Shown: in pieces, positions 27,998 to 37,365 of the stretch
Numbering within the stretch: the stretch's first letter is position 1
Layout of the letters: every line of letters begins with the position of its first letter
Source of the DNA: CAIMUX01 sp964473865
Lineage (GTDB): Bacteria > Eisenbacteria > RBG-16-71-46 > CAIMUX01
Assembly (NCBI GenBank): GCA_964473865.1
Contig: CAYYQN010000001.1
Location: forward strand, 1 to 64,000
Length of the DNA stretch: 64,000 nucleotides
Reading direction: 5' to 3'
Translations under genes and position numbers: made by a program
Notes under the pieces: generated by a model
What the model was told of the DNA's origin: nothing
The model's database searches: none
What the model saw: only the letters and a program-made list of their open reading frames with translations

Positions 27998-29778
27998 GGC
28001 CGGTAGGTGTTGGGGTCCCAGACCCACGGCTGCTCGACGCGCCAGGGACCGTCGAGCTGGTTTCGCACTTCCCGCGCCGCCTCCCCACCCAGCGTCCGCA
28101 CCAGCTGGCGCGCGACCGCCGCCAGATCCCCGCTCAAGAGGGCCTCCAGCGGGCCCGGCCGCCGCGGATAGTGGACGATCTTGACCTCCTGCCCGGCCGG
28201 AATGCCGGCCCGCTCCTTGGCCAGGGCCAGGGCTTCGTCAAATCCGCCGATTCCGTCGATGAGACCGCGCTGAAGCGCCTGCTCTCCGGTCCAGACCCGG
28301 CCGCGGCCGATGCTGTCGATCTCCGCCGCGGTCTTGCCGCGCGCGCGCGCGATGTCCTCCACCCAGGTCCGGTACCCGGCCCAATGCTCGGCCTGGAACG
28401 CCTCCCACTCCGCAGGCGTGTAGTCGAAGTAGTCCGAGTCGATGGTGGGAAACGGCCCCCGGGTCACGAAGTCCTTGGTCACCCCAAGCTTGTCGTAGAG
28501 GCCACGCATGTTGAGCTTGCCCGAGATCGATCCGATCGAGCCGACCACGCTCATCCTGCCGGCCAGCATGGTGCCGCACGGATAGCAGATGAGATAGCCG
28601 CCCGACCCCGCGACGTCGCCCATGGAAACGACCATCGGCTTGAGCTTCGCCGCTTCGAGCGCCGCCCGCTGGATTCGCCACGAGGTTGCCGTCTCTCCCC
28701 CCCCGGAGTCGACGCGGAAGAGGATGGCCGCGACGTGCTTGTTCTCGGCCGCCGCACGAAACGCCTCTTCCATGGTGGCCGCCCCCATGGTTCGGCCGAA
28801 CGGCACGGTGAAGCCGCTCTCCTCGCCCCCGATCATGCCGGAGGCGTGAACGACGGCGATCGTCTTCTTCGCCTTGATGCCGGCCTGAGGTCGCGTGACG
28901 CGGGCGTAGTCCGCGCCGTCGATGATCCGCGGCCGCAGTGGAGTCTTCTTGTTCTTCCGCTCCGCCGCCTTCACTCCCGGCACCCGCAGAAGCCCTTCTT
29001 CGACCTCCTCCCAGTACAGCAGCCGGTCAACGACCTTCAGCTCCTGCAGCAGCTCCGGGCTGCTCACTCCGGCGGCGAAGACCTTGCCTTCCAGCGTGCC
29101 CGGAGGGAGTCGCCGGCCCTCCTCCACGGTCTGCAGGTAGGCCGGATAGAAGACATCGAGCATCCACTCGGCGTTGGCCCGGGACGTGGGGCTCATCTCC
29201 TTGCGCTGGAACAGCTCCGCGGCCGCCTTGTATCCCTCGATCCGATGGAGATTCGTGCGGATTCCCAGCTTCTCCAGCGTGCCAGCGAAGAAGGAACGCT
29301 CTGAGGAGAGACCGTGCAGCACGGCGTATCCGTGCCTCAGCAGAAAGAGACTGTCGCACGCGGACCCCAGGTAGAGAGCGCCCCGGCCCAGGTGCTGGCT
29401 GTAACCCCAGACCGGCTTGCCCGCCGCACGCAGGCGGCGCACCCGTTCGCGCAACTCGTCCGCCTTGGCAAGGCCGATGCCCGGCGAGCCGAGCTTGAGG
29501 GCCACCGCCTTGATGCGCTTGTCGTGGCGCGCTTTCTCCAGGTTCTCCATCACGGCGGCGTGGGCGAGCACGCCGTCGCCCGGAAAGGAAACGCCCTCGG
29601 CCGGCGCCGTCTCCGGCATCTCTCCGTCGATCGCCTGCACCAGGACCGAACCGTCCTCGACGTCGACCGGCTTCTTCATCTGCAAGGCGGCAAACCCGAT
29701 GATCACCACGACCGCCAGGGCAATGACCAGGATGTTGGCCAGAATGGCCGCGAGGAGCGTGCGGAAGAACGACTTCAT
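27991..29778 (-). CDS. sppA: signal peptide peptidase SppA, long (67-kDa) type
   Basis: The 595-aa product has one N-terminal membrane anchor (about residues 8-32, LLAAILANILVIALAVVVII). Two tandem ClpP-like domains follow, as in the long E. coli-type SppA that degrades cleaved signal peptides at the periplasmic face. The catalytic Lys is Lys184 in EGYKAAAELFQRKEMSP and the nucleophile is Ser392 in DVAGSGGYLICYP. MSVVGSIGSISGKLNMRGLY follows, typical of the family. The ATG at 29778 has a ggagg ribosome-binding site at good spacing. The gene is divergent from the TerC gene and precedes the Nudix gene, probably in one transcript. Confidence 0.92.
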   Translation of the reverse strand: MKSFFRTLLAAILANILVIALAVVVIIGFAALQMKKPVDVEDGSVLVQAIDGEMPETAPAEGVSFPGDGVLAHAAVMENLEKARHDKRIKAVALKLGSPGIGLAKADELRERVRRLRAAGKPVWGYSQHLGRGALYLGSACDSLFLLRHGYAVLHGLSSERSFFAGTLEKLGIRTNLHRIEGYKAAAELFQRKEMSPTSRANAEWMLDVFYPAYLQTVEEGRRLPPGTLEGKVFAAGVSSPELLQELKVVDRLLYWEEVEEGLLRVPGVKAAERKNKKTPLRPRIIDGADYARVTRPQAGIKAKKTIAVVHASGMIGGEESGFTVPFGRTMGAATMEEAFRAAAENKHVAAILFRVDSGGGETATSWRIQRAALEAAKLKPMVVSMGDVAGSGGYLICYPCGTMLAGRMSVVGSIGSISGKLNMRGLYDKLGVTKDFVTRGPFPTIDSDYFDYTPAEWEAFQAEHWAGYRTWVEDIARARGKTAAEIDSIGRGRVWTGEQALQRGLIDGIGGFDEALALAKERAGIPAGQEVKIVHYPRRPGPLEALLSGDLAAVARQLVRTLGGEAAREVRNQLDGPWRVEQPWVWDPNTYRPW

Positions 29779-30017
29779 GTAGGCCTCCGATGGGTGGAGC
29801 CGCGAAGAGCGGCGACGGGTTGTCTCTCTACGGATCGAGCCCCGCCGCGGTTGCCGCCGGGCGCGGGCCGGCGGTCGCTCCTCTGGAGGGTGAGCCTAGC
29901 AGGTTGATCGCCTCCCCGCCGAGAGGTTCGGCCCCGGCGCGGGGGCGGACGCGTGTATGCTCTCCCCTGCACAAGGAGCCGGTTCGGATTCGACCACCCC
30001 GGGGCAGGAGAACACGC

Positions 30018-30764
30018 ATGCATTGGCTGACCGACCCGCAAGCCTGGATCGCTCTTGTCACTCTCACCGCCATGGAAATCGTTCTCGGAATCGACAATAT
30101 CATCTTCATCTCGATCCTGGTCGGAAAGCTGCCCCGGCCGCGTCAGGGGCGCGCCCGGGTCTTCGGCCTCGGTCTGGCCATGATCTCGCGGATCCTGTTG
30201 CTGCTCTCGATCACCTGGGTCATGAGGCTGACCCGGCCTCTCTTCACGGTCATCGGGCGGGAGTTCTCCGGACGCGACCTGATCCTCCTGGTCGGCGGTC
30301 TGTTTCTTCTGGCCAAGAGCGTGCATGAGATTCACGACAAGCTGGAAGGCGGCGCGGCGGAAGGCGAACCGGCGGATGATCGTCCGCGGCGCGGCGTCCA
30401 CTCCTTCGCCGGGGTGATCGCCCAGATCGCCGTACTCGACCTGGTCTTCTCGCTCGACTCGGTCATCACCGCGGTAGGAATGGCCCGGCACGTCGAGGTC
30501 ATGATCGCCGCGATCGTCATCGCCGTCGGCGTGATGATGCTGGCCGCCAAATCGATCGGCGACTTCGTGCACCGCCACCCCACGATCAAGATGCTGGCGC
30601 TCTCCTTCCTGCTCCTGATTGGCGTCATGCTGGTCGCGGAAGGGCTGGGGCAGCACATCAGCCGCGGCTACGTCTACTTCGCCATGGCGTTCGCGTTCTT
30701 CGTGGAGATGTTGAACCTGCGCATGCGGCCGAAGGAGGCGAGGCCGGGAGGGGAGATCGTGTGA
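30018..30764 (+). CDS. TerC/YkoY-family integral membrane protein
   Basis: The 248-aa product has about seven membrane helices. It carries the two family signatures: TAMEIVLGIDNIIFISILVG near the start and LDLVFSLDSVITAVGMARH in the middle, both with membrane-buried acidic residues. TerC proteins are implicated in tellurite resistance and in metal (manganese) homeostasis of exported proteins; the exact role here is unknown. The ATG at 30018 has a gcaggag ribosome-binding site. The open frame continues 76 codons upstream without family similarity. It is divergent from sppA and convergent with the GT2 gene. Confidence 0.85.
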   Translation: MHWLTDPQAWIALVTLTAMEIVLGIDNIIFISILVGKLPRPRQGRARVFGLGLAMISRILLLLSITWVMRLTRPLFTVIGREFSGRDLILLVGGLFLLAKSVHEIHDKLEGGAAEGEPADDRPRRGVHSFAGVIAQIAVLDLVFSLDSVITAVGMARHVEVMIAAIVIAVGVMMLAAKSIGDFVHRHPTIKMLALSFLLLIGVMLVAEGLGQHISRGYVYFAMAFAFFVEMLNLRMRPKEARPGGEIV

Positions 30765-30854
30765 CGGCGGCTCGGTCACGCTGAAGCGGTACCTACCGGA
30801 AGACCGACGGCACGGCACGCGGCGTGGAGGGCCGGGCCGATGACGGAGGTCCTT

Positions 30855-31631
30855 TCATGAGCCTTCCTGCCGGACTCTCCGGCGGAATGATCCAAGCTCC
30901 CGAAATGCCCGGGAGATCACTCGCAGATTCGCGCCGGTTTGCCTGCCGGCGGTGCGCGGCCGGTGGCGCACCCCCACCTCCCGGACGGAGCGACCAGCCC
31001 GGACCATCCGGACCAGGAGCTCGGTGTTGATCATGGCGCCGGTGCTCTCCAGAGGGGACGCAGGCAGGGCGCTCTTGCGGAAGAGCTTGAACGCACAATT
31101 GACGTCCCGGACGCGCAGACCGAACATCCGGTCAACCAGGAGGTTCCAGGCCCACGCATTCATCCGGCGGACCAGGTTGTCCCGGCGGTCGACGCGATAC
31201 CCGATCACGGCATCGTACCGAGCCGCGAACGGCACGAGCAGCGAGAGCTGGGAGATGTCGAATTGACAGTCTCCATCCGTGAAGAAGACGTACTCATGCC
31301 GGCTGGCCGCGAGCCCATCCGCCACCGCCGCGCCGTATCCGAGGTTCGTGACGTGCCGGATGTGCCGGACCCGGGGATCCGCCAGCGCAAGTTCTTCGCA
31401 GATTTCCCCGGTCCGGTCGCGGCTGCCGTCATCAACAACGAGTATCTCGTGCTCCGCAGCCACGAGCGGCAGCGCCGCGGTGAGCGATTCGTACATCCGC
31501 CGGAGGTTGGATTCCTCGTTGAAGGCGGGGAAGAACGCGCTCAAAGACGGCAGCATCACGCCCGGCTCCGCGGGCGGGCCGGTGTCTGACGACCCGCCCG
31601 CCGCACCGGCTCGATCGCCCCGTTCGATCAT
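30855..31631 (-). CDS. family 2 glycosyltransferase, polyprenyl-phosphate glycosyltransferase-like
   Basis: The 258-aa product has the GT2 (GT-A fold) motifs SLSAFFPAFNEESNLRRMY, HEILVVDDGSRDRTGEI and GYGAAVADGLAAS. The metal-binding DGDCQFDISQL motif follows, equivalent to the DxD region, and then GYRVDRRDNLVRRMNAWAWN. The latter stretch is typical of dolichyl/polyprenyl-phosphate sugar transferases that lack membrane helices. It likely transfers a sugar to a lipid carrier. The ATG at 31631 lies 3 bp after the stop of the lactate-permease gene; a second ATG at 31556 would begin right at the catalytic domain. The two genes probably share a transcript, although a functional link is not obvious. 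Confidence 0.82.
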   Translation of the reverse strand: MIERGDRAGAAGGSSDTGPPAEPGVMLPSLSAFFPAFNEESNLRRMYESLTAALPLVAAEHEILVVDDGSRDRTGEICEELALADPRVRHIRHVTNLGYGAAVADGLAASRHEYVFFTDGDCQFDISQLSLLVPFAARYDAVIGYRVDRRDNLVRRMNAWAWNLLVDRMFGLRVRDVNCAFKLFRKSALPASPLESTGAMINTELLVRMVRAGRSVREVGVRHRPRTAGRQTGANLRVISRAFRELGSFRRRVRQEGS

Positions 31632-31634
31632 CCG

Positions 31635-33242
31635 CTACCGCACCCAGAACAGGGTCGCCACCGCCGTGACCAGCGTGATGGCGATGCTGATCACCACGGT
31701 GGTACGCAGCACCTTTCCTTCCTCGCCGATCCGGTCGATGATGGCCGCCGCGTTTTGCAGCTTGGCCGGCGAGATGACCGAGGCCAGTCCGCCACCCACG
31801 GCGCTGGCGGCCGCGAGGAGCAGTCCGATCGGCGCCGCCTTGCCCAACGCCCGAGAGGTCTCCATGTGAAAGCGGCTCAACATGGCAATTGCGCTGGTCT
31901 CGGACCCGGAGATGAACCCGGCAAGAAGCCCGAGGTACGGCGCGGCCAGGCCGTACATCGCGCCGAATCCCTGCGCCGCCGCGGTCGCCAGCACCTGGAC
32001 CATGTTCTGGCCGTCGGGCGGAAGAACCCACCTGGGTCCGCCGCCCACCAGGCCCGGGACCTTGCCGGAGTGGTCGATGACAAAGGCGATCGCGAAGTAG
32101 ACGGCCGCCGCCAGGACCGGCCGGGGGGCGCGCGCCCCGGTGCGCGACACGATCGTCCGCCACTGGGCGGCGGTCGGCCGAAACCACGCTGTGGAGACAA
32201 ACGTCGCCACGAGCACCCAGGTGTACGCCTGCCACAACGCGCGGGTCGCGATCGGCCGTCCCGGAATGAGCGGCACCGCCAGCGGAAGCTCCACGAAGAG
32301 CCAGCGGTGGAACGGCAGCGACTTGAGGTTCACCAGCACGGCGAAGAGCAGCAACAGCAACCACGGGCTGAAGGCCCGAAAGAGCCCCATGCGCCGTCTC
32401 GTATCCAGGTCCGCCGCGGTCAGCTCCTGCGCGGACCAGACCGGTCGGCGCCGTATCTTCAGCACGACGGCGAACACCAGGATGACGGCCGCCCCGGCGA
32501 CGACTCCGGTCAGCGGCACCAGATCCACGACCGCCATCGCCCAACAAGCCGCTCCCGCGATTGCGCCGGTCAGCACGGCGGGCACCAGACCTCGCAGCAC
32601 CATCCGCCAACGTCCCACGATCCAGAACATGCCGAGCGCGATGCAGGTCGACACCAGGGGGATGAACCGCGCGAACAGAAGCCCGGTTTGCTGAAGGGTG
32701 AGATTGACCCCGGCGTCCTTGACCAGGGGCGCCAGCGTGTCGGTGTATACAACCGCGGGAATGGCCAGGAGGGCGTAGGTGCACAGGCTGTCATAGCCGA
32801 TGGCGGGCAAGGCGATGGCGACATAACTGGAGTACCCGAGAGCCAGCATGATCGGCGGCAGGATCGACACCGGCGTCGCCCCGAGCGCCGTCACCAGGGT
32901 CCCGAACCCGACGTTGATCATCAGGATCTGCGCCACCCGGTCCTGCGGGGAGACCGACTTCATGGCGAGAACGATCCGACGCACCGCCCCCACCTCGATC
33001 ATGTAGGTCATCTGGAAGATGCTGGCGCCCACCATCAGGCTGACGGGAAACGAGGAGACAACGCCCGCCAGAGCCGAGCGCGCGATCACGCTGGGGGCGG
33101 TATGAAAGACCCACGCGGCCACGGCGGCCGTGACGGCGAGCCCAATCGCGCCGGCGGTGTCCGCGGCCATCCGCCTCCAGGCAAGAAGCAGAAAGATGAC
33201 CAGGACCGGACTCACCGCCCAGATCACGCTGAGTGCATTCAT
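31635..33242 (-). CDS. lctP: L-lactate permease (LctP/GlcA family)
   Basis: The product is 535 aa with about 12-14 hydrophobic helices. Family signatures include SSFPVSLMVGASIFQMTYMI, INVGFGTLVTALGATPVSIL, YDSLCTYALLAIPAVVYTDT, LAGFISGSETSAIAMLSRFH and ISPAKLQNAAAIIDRIGEEG. LctP proteins take up L-lactate, D-lactate or glycolate with protons. The start is placed at the ATG at 33242 (MNALSVIWAVSP) because of the upstream ggtggga; a GTG four codons earlier is also possible. It precedes the GT2 gene by 3 bp and follows the outer-membrane barrel gene by 125 bp on the same strand. Confidence 0.88.
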   Translation of the reverse strand: MNALSVIWAVSPVLVIFLLLAWRRMAADTAGAIGLAVTAAVAAWVFHTAPSVIARSALAGVVSSFPVSLMVGASIFQMTYMIEVGAVRRIVLAMKSVSPQDRVAQILMINVGFGTLVTALGATPVSILPPIMLALGYSSYVAIALPAIGYDSLCTYALLAIPAVVYTDTLAPLVKDAGVNLTLQQTGLLFARFIPLVSTCIALGMFWIVGRWRMVLRGLVPAVLTGAIAGAACWAMAVVDLVPLTGVVAGAAVILVFAVVLKIRRRPVWSAQELTAADLDTRRRMGLFRAFSPWLLLLLFAVLVNLKSLPFHRWLFVELPLAVPLIPGRPIATRALWQAYTWVLVATFVSTAWFRPTAAQWRTIVSRTGARAPRPVLAAAVYFAIAFVIDHSGKVPGLVGGGPRWVLPPDGQNMVQVLATAAAQGFGAMYGLAAPYLGLLAGFISGSETSAIAMLSRFHMETSRALGKAAPIGLLLAAASAVGGGLASVISPAKLQNAAAIIDRIGEEGKVLRTTVVISIAITLVTAVATLFWVR

Positions 33243-33367
33243 CGATGATCCCACCCCGCGCGGCTTCGCGCGTTTCCGGCGCCGGCCTCACCGTCGCCGG
33301 CGCGTCGTGCGCCTGGCCCGTGCACATGCCTCCGCTGTCTGGCGCCGGGCTTCATGAATCGTCCCGG

Positions 33368-34894
33368 CTAGAACCGGGTTACCACTTCGAACCGGGCGTA
33401 CCAGGCCGGATCCGCCGCGGCCGAGTAGAAGTCACCGGGATCGAACCACTCGCCAAGCGCCTGCAGCGTGACCTGCGGAATCCCGCTGTACTCAGCCTTG
33501 GCGATCGCGAGGAGGCCGCGTTCCTTCCCCGACCCCGGGCCGGTGGCTTCAACCGCTCGCAGCAGTGTGCCCCGACCCGTCAGACGCAGTCCACAGATCG
33601 GCGACCCCTTCATCTCGATCCAGGCCGCCGCCAGGTTCGCCCAGGCGCCGGCATCGTCGTTATAGACGCGGGCCGGGCTCTCGCCCCGCCGTTGGATCCG
33701 GGTTGTGCCGTCGTACATGGTGTAGATGAGCAGATCCGAGTACTTCGGCCACTCACCGTAGAAGTCATCCCACCCCTCGTACTCGCTCGTGCCGGGATCG
33801 TCCCCGGAGAGGTAGACGCCTCCCAGCTCGAGGCCGGGGCGGGCGGTCCCGGCCCAGATCCGCCCCGCGCGCGCCTGCGCCCCGTGGGCCGAGCGCCCGG
33901 CCTCCGACGAGCCGCCGGACCCGGGGGCCGACCCCACATGGCTCGTGGCGTCCTCGTATCGCCCGAATTCGAACGCCCATTCGAGCGCACCCTGCCAGCC
34001 GATCTCCGGCAGATGGGAGAGGCGATTCCCGACCGCCAGCGTCCGCTGCCGCGGCTGCGCGACCTGCCAGGGCTTTCCCTGCTGCGCAATCGTCGCCTGG
34101 TGCTTGTAGCGGTGCAGGGTGTAGAACTCCACACCGGCGCGCTTCAGGTGGAGCCCGTGGAGATCTTCATCGAGCGCGGATGAGCCGAAGCCACGATCGA
34201 CAAGCTTCATGGCGAAGAGGTCCGCCTCCAGATCGTCGCGTCCGTATCGCAGCCGGAGACCGTCGAAGAAGCTCGAGCTGGAGCCGTCCGCCGGCGTGCC
34301 GTCGAACACCAGAAAGCCGTCTCCGTACGAAAGGTCCATGCGGCCGAACCGCCAGGCCAGCCCCGAGACCGGCGGCCAGGAGACCTCAGCCCAGGCGTTG
34401 TCAAGCGACACCCGGCTCTCCGGGTCGCGGATGCCGGCAGGCTTGTTGAAGTCGGGGGCGGTGCCGTACACGCCCCACCGATATTCATTGCCCAACCGGA
34501 CGTAGACCCGCAGGCTCTCCCGCGGTCGGGCATCGGCCCAGACCCGGTAGCGTGTGCGCACGAACTGGTAGGCGTCCGGCTGGTCATCGTCCAGGTCCAT
34601 CGGGTTGTCGAACGATTCGCCACGAACTCGAAGCTCGCCGCCGAATTGCAGCGGCGGCAGCACCGGGGGGGGGGAACGGTCCGGCGTGACCGCAGGGTTG
34701 TCCGGAGCGCCGGCGCCGGACGACTGGGCGGCGCTCGCGGATTGCGCCGACCGGAGGTCGGGCGGCAGGTCGCCCGACCGGGCCGCGGCCGGCAGCGCCG
34801 CCGATACTGCTCCGGCTGTGGCCATGAGCCCGACCAAGAACCACCAGGCCGACCGCTCTCGCGCGTCCCCCGTCGCGTTCTCGCGCCGCATCAT
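33368..34894 (-). CDS. outer-membrane beta-barrel of the alginate-export type
   Basis: The 508-aa product has a signal peptide (WWFLVGLMATAGAVSAALPAAA) and a low-complexity linker. A barrel-like region follows, rich in alternating strands: QFGGELRVRGESFDNPMDL, TRYRVWADARPRESLRVYVR, SLDNAWAEVSWPPVSGLAWR and FGRMDLSYGDGFLVFDGTP. It ends ARFEVVTRF with a C-terminal Phe. The pattern resembles Alginate_exp family porins, used as outer-membrane channels for sugars or polysaccharides. The ATG at 34894 has ggaggg 8 nt upstream; the longer frame from 35236 overlaps the glycosylase gene and has no similarity. Substrate is unknown, and no alginate synthesis genes are nearby. Confidence 0.72.
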   Translation of the reverse strand: MMRRENATGDARERSAWWFLVGLMATAGAVSAALPAAARSGDLPPDLRSAQSASAAQSSGAGAPDNPAVTPDRSPPPVLPPLQFGGELRVRGESFDNPMDLDDDQPDAYQFVRTRYRVWADARPRESLRVYVRLGNEYRWGVYGTAPDFNKPAGIRDPESRVSLDNAWAEVSWPPVSGLAWRFGRMDLSYGDGFLVFDGTPADGSSSSFFDGLRLRYGRDDLEADLFAMKLVDRGFGSSALDEDLHGLHLKRAGVEFYTLHRYKHQATIAQQGKPWQVAQPRQRTLAVGNRLSHLPEIGWQGALEWAFEFGRYEDATSHVGSAPGSGGSSEAGRSAHGAQARAGRIWAGTARPGLELGGVYLSGDDPGTSEYEGWDDFYGEWPKYSDLLIYTMYDGTTRIQRRGESPARVYNDDAGAWANLAAAWIEMKGSPICGLRLTGRGTLLRAVEATGPGSGKERGLLAIAKAEYSGIPQVTLQALGEWFDPGDFYSAAADPAWYARFEVVTRF

Positions 34895-34965
34895 ATCCGC
34901 ACCCTCCCCCGCGCGTCCCGCTCCCGAGACACGCGGCCGGACGCTAGCCCGCCCCTGGCGGCGCG

Positions 34966-35910
34966 TCAAGGTCCCTTCCCCTCCAGATCCTCGATGGTTC
35001 GCGGCCAGTCGCCCTTGAGCAGCCGGGAGAGGGACCGGTCGGCAAGAACGCGCCCACCCGTCTGACAGCGGGCGCAGTAGTTCGCCTCGTTCTCGGCATA
35101 GACGATGCGCTGGACCGGCGCGCCGCAGTCGGGACAAGGTTGTCGGTAGCGACCATGCACCGCCATCTCCGGACGAAAGGCGGTCACGTTCGCGGGGAAA
35201 CCGCCACCTGTCTCGGCCCGCAATCTCTCGATCCACTCGAGGAGTATCGTGCGTACGGCGGTGTACAACCGCTCTGCTTCATCGTCAGCCAGCTGGTGCG
35301 TCTGGCGAAACGGCGACAATCGCGCCCGGAAGAGAATCTCATCGGAGTAGGCGTTGCCGATGCCGCTGAACAGCCGGGGATCGGTGAGCGCGCGCTTCAG
35401 CGTGTGGTTGCGGAGTTCAAGAACCGAACAGAACTCCGAGAGGGAGGCGTTCAACACCTCGAGCCCGCCGGGATCGAGGGCCCGGCACGCCGCTTCCCCA
35501 CGTACGAGGTGCAGCGAGGCGCGCCGCTTCGTGCCCGCCTCGGTCAGCAGCAACGTGCCGGTGGAGAACAGGAAGGAGGCCTGGCCCAGTCTGCCCGCGG
35601 GCCTTTTCCCGGCGCTCTCCGTGCGGACCGGTCGGCCATCGCGCTCCTCGCCGGAGACGCGCGGCGACCATCTCAGCCGCCCGGCGATCATGAGGTGCAG
35701 GACCAAGAAGAGCTCGCCTTCGAGCTCGATGACGATCCGCTTGCCCATTCGGCGCAGGGCCCGCACGCGCATGCCGTGCGCCGCCGCCAGCGGAGGATCG
35801 GCGGTTCGCAGCAGGAAGGCGTTGTGCAACCGGATCTCTTCGAGCACCGCCTCCCCGACACGCGCCGCCAACGCCTCGAGATAGAGCGCAATGTCGGGTA
35901 GCTCGGGCAT
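34966..35910 (-). CDS. mutM: formamidopyrimidine-DNA glycosylase / endonuclease VIII family (Fpg/Nei)
   Basis: The 314-aa product begins MPELPDIALYLEALA, giving the catalytic Pro2 and Glu3. The helix-two-turns-helix region reads DPRLFSGIGNAYSDEILFRA, then RLSPF. The C-terminal zinc finger is CPDCGAPVQRIVYAENEANY followed by CARCQTGG. These enzymes excise oxidised bases such as 8-oxoguanine and cleave at the resulting abasic site. The central insert (ERDGRPVRTESAGKRPAG) is unusual, and the sequence may fit a Nei-like subgroup as well as Fpg; the symbol is therefore tentative. No strong ribosome-binding site precedes the ATG at 35910, but the PELPD start leaves no alternative. Confidence 0.9.
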   Translation of the reverse strand: MPELPDIALYLEALAARVGEAVLEEIRLHNAFLLRTADPPLAAAHGMRVRALRRMGKRIVIELEGELFLVLHLMIAGRLRWSPRVSGEERDGRPVRTESAGKRPAGRLGQASFLFSTGTLLLTEAGTKRRASLHLVRGEAACRALDPGGLEVLNASLSEFCSVLELRNHTLKRALTDPRLFSGIGNAYSDEILFRARLSPFRQTHQLADDEAERLYTAVRTILLEWIERLRAETGGGFPANVTAFRPEMAVHGRYRQPCPDCGAPVQRIVYAENEANYCARCQTGGRVLADRSLSRLLKGDWPRTIEDLEGKGP

Positions 35911-36015
35911 GCGGTCATGGTCGCAGAAGGCCTCCGCCGTTTCCAGCTCCGGCGTGTCGGATCGCTCCGGCGGGGCCCGGGCCGGATCCCCGGCTCAGAA
36001 GGGGCCCCGGCCGGC

Positions 36016-36117
36016 GCGGCCGCTCAGCCGGACCGCCCGGCATTGCCCGACCGGATCCTTACCTGGGCAGCACTCCCAGCCAGCGCGACCGCTCGGCCGG
36101 CCCCCCGGCATTGCCCG
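36016..36117. repeat. imperfect 34-bp direct repeat between fpg and the EamA gene
   Basis: Segments 36016-36049 and 36085-36117 are near-identical, differing at a few positions and one indel. Both end in ccggcattgcccg, and they are offset by about 69 bp. Nothing codes here, and no larger array is seen nearby. It may be a mutational duplication in non-coding sequence. Confidence 0.55.
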
Positions 36118-36131
36118 GCGGGACGCTCAGC

Positions 36132-37052
36132 TCAGGAGAGGTCCCCCGCTTGCCGTGTCTCACGTACCGTGCCCTCGGGACGCTGCGCCCGTTGTTGCAG
36201 GATGATCCCAGCCACGATCGCCGCCAGACCGAGGAACGACGAGGCATGGAGCGGCTCTCCCACGATCGCGCGAAGCAGGAACAGCGACACGAACGGCGAC
36301 AGAAAGATCAGGTTGGAGACCGCGGCGGTGGTGCGCGAGAGCCGCAGGGCCGTAAGCCAGAGCAGGAAGGTCAACCCCATCTCGAAGCAGCCGATGTAGG
36401 CCGCGCCGAGCGCTCCCCGTACCGGCAACGCGAGCGGAGCGCGGGTGACCAGGCAGAAGAGAAGGGTGAACAACGTGCCAAAACAGAACCCCAGGAAGAG
36501 CTTCCCGGCCGCCGCGCGGCGATCGCGAACGTTCAGGATCCAGTAGAGGGCCCAGATGAGCGAGCTTCCCACCGCCAGCCCCACGCCGAGCGGCTCCTCG
36601 ACCTGGAGCGTGCGGAGATCGCCTCGGGTCGATATCACCACCACCCCCAGCAGGCTCACGATCAGCGCCAGGAAGCTCACCGGTCGGATGCGCTGCTTCA
36701 GCATCGGGATCGACAGAAGCGCAATGGCCAGCGCCCAGGTGTAGTTCAGCGGCTGCGCGATCTGTCCGGGAAGCCGGTCATAAGCGCGCAACAGGACAAC
36801 GTAGTACAGAAACGGGTTCAGCAGGCCCTGCAGGGCCGAAAGGAGGTACTCGCCCCGAGTCGCGCGGAGGGTCCCGCACAGCCGACCCTGGGCAACGAGT
36901 ACGATTCCGAGCACACCCGTGGAAGCCAGGGCTGACCAGAAGAGAAGGGAATCGGGGCGCAAGACACGCAGCGAGAGCTTGAAGGCCGACGCTACCGTGG
37001 ACCAGAGCAGAACCGCGCCGAGCGCCAGGAGGGTCGCTTTCCGCTGGTTCAT
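36132..37052 (-). CDS. EamA/DMT-family transporter
   Basis: The 306-aa product has ten predicted helices in two five-helix repeats, each an EamA domain. It starts MNQRKATLLALGAVLLWSTV with the characteristic early W-S/T-x-x-x pattern. The second repeat begins near GVGLAVGSSLIWALYWILNV and ends ASSFLGLAAIVAGIILQQRA. DMT permeases export amino acids, metabolites or drugs; the substrate cannot be inferred. The ATG at 37052 is 22 bp after the DUF2007 stop, so the two are probably cotranscribed. The long antisense open frames across this region are not genes. Confidence 0.85.
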   Translation of the reverse strand: MNQRKATLLALGAVLLWSTVASAFKLSLRVLRPDSLLFWSALASTGVLGIVLVAQGRLCGTLRATRGEYLLSALQGLLNPFLYYVVLLRAYDRLPGQIAQPLNYTWALAIALLSIPMLKQRIRPVSFLALIVSLLGVVVISTRGDLRTLQVEEPLGVGLAVGSSLIWALYWILNVRDRRAAAGKLFLGFCFGTLFTLLFCLVTRAPLALPVRGALGAAYIGCFEMGLTFLLWLTALRLSRTTAAVSNLIFLSPFVSLFLLRAIVGEPLHASSFLGLAAIVAGIILQQRAQRPEGTVRETRQAGDLS

Positions 37053-37074
37053 GCGATCGGAGTCGCTCCGCCCG

Positions 37075-37365
37075 TCAAGCCACGTCCGGATCTTCGCCCT
37101 CGGGACGAGGCGCGCGCAGGTGCAGGATCCCGCCGGGCGCTGATTCGCCCTTCTGTTGCCCCTCCAGCAGGTCCAGCGCGAGTGGGGCAAACTCGGCCGG
37201 CACCTGGACTCGTACCTCCCCCAGCCCGTCCACGGTCAGACCGTACACCACGCCGGCGCTCTCATAGGAGAGGTGAACCGGGATCTCCGCCGACTCGAGA
37301 AGGCCCTTGATGATCTCCGCTTCAGGCATGCCAGCCGCTCGGTACACGACAACCAGGTCATCCAT
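37075..37365 (-). CDS. DUF2007-type small protein
   Basis: The 96-aa product reads MDDLVVVYRAAGMPEAEIIK, then GLLESAEIPVHLSYESAGVV, and later VRVQVPAEFAPLALDLLEGQ. This is the single-domain DUF2007 fold (a small alpha/beta protein proposed as a signal-transducing or metal-related factor, related to the PII-like group). The C-terminal tail is charged and Pro/Gly rich. The start at 37365 has a gagggg ribosome-binding site. It lies just upstream of the EamA transporter and is divergent from the FAD dehydrogenase operon. Function is unknown. Confidence 0.7.
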   Translation of the reverse strand: MDDLVVVYRAAGMPEAEIIKGLLESAEIPVHLSYESAGVVYGLTVDGLGEVRVQVPAEFAPLALDLLEGQQKGESAPGGILHLRAPRPEGEDPDVA

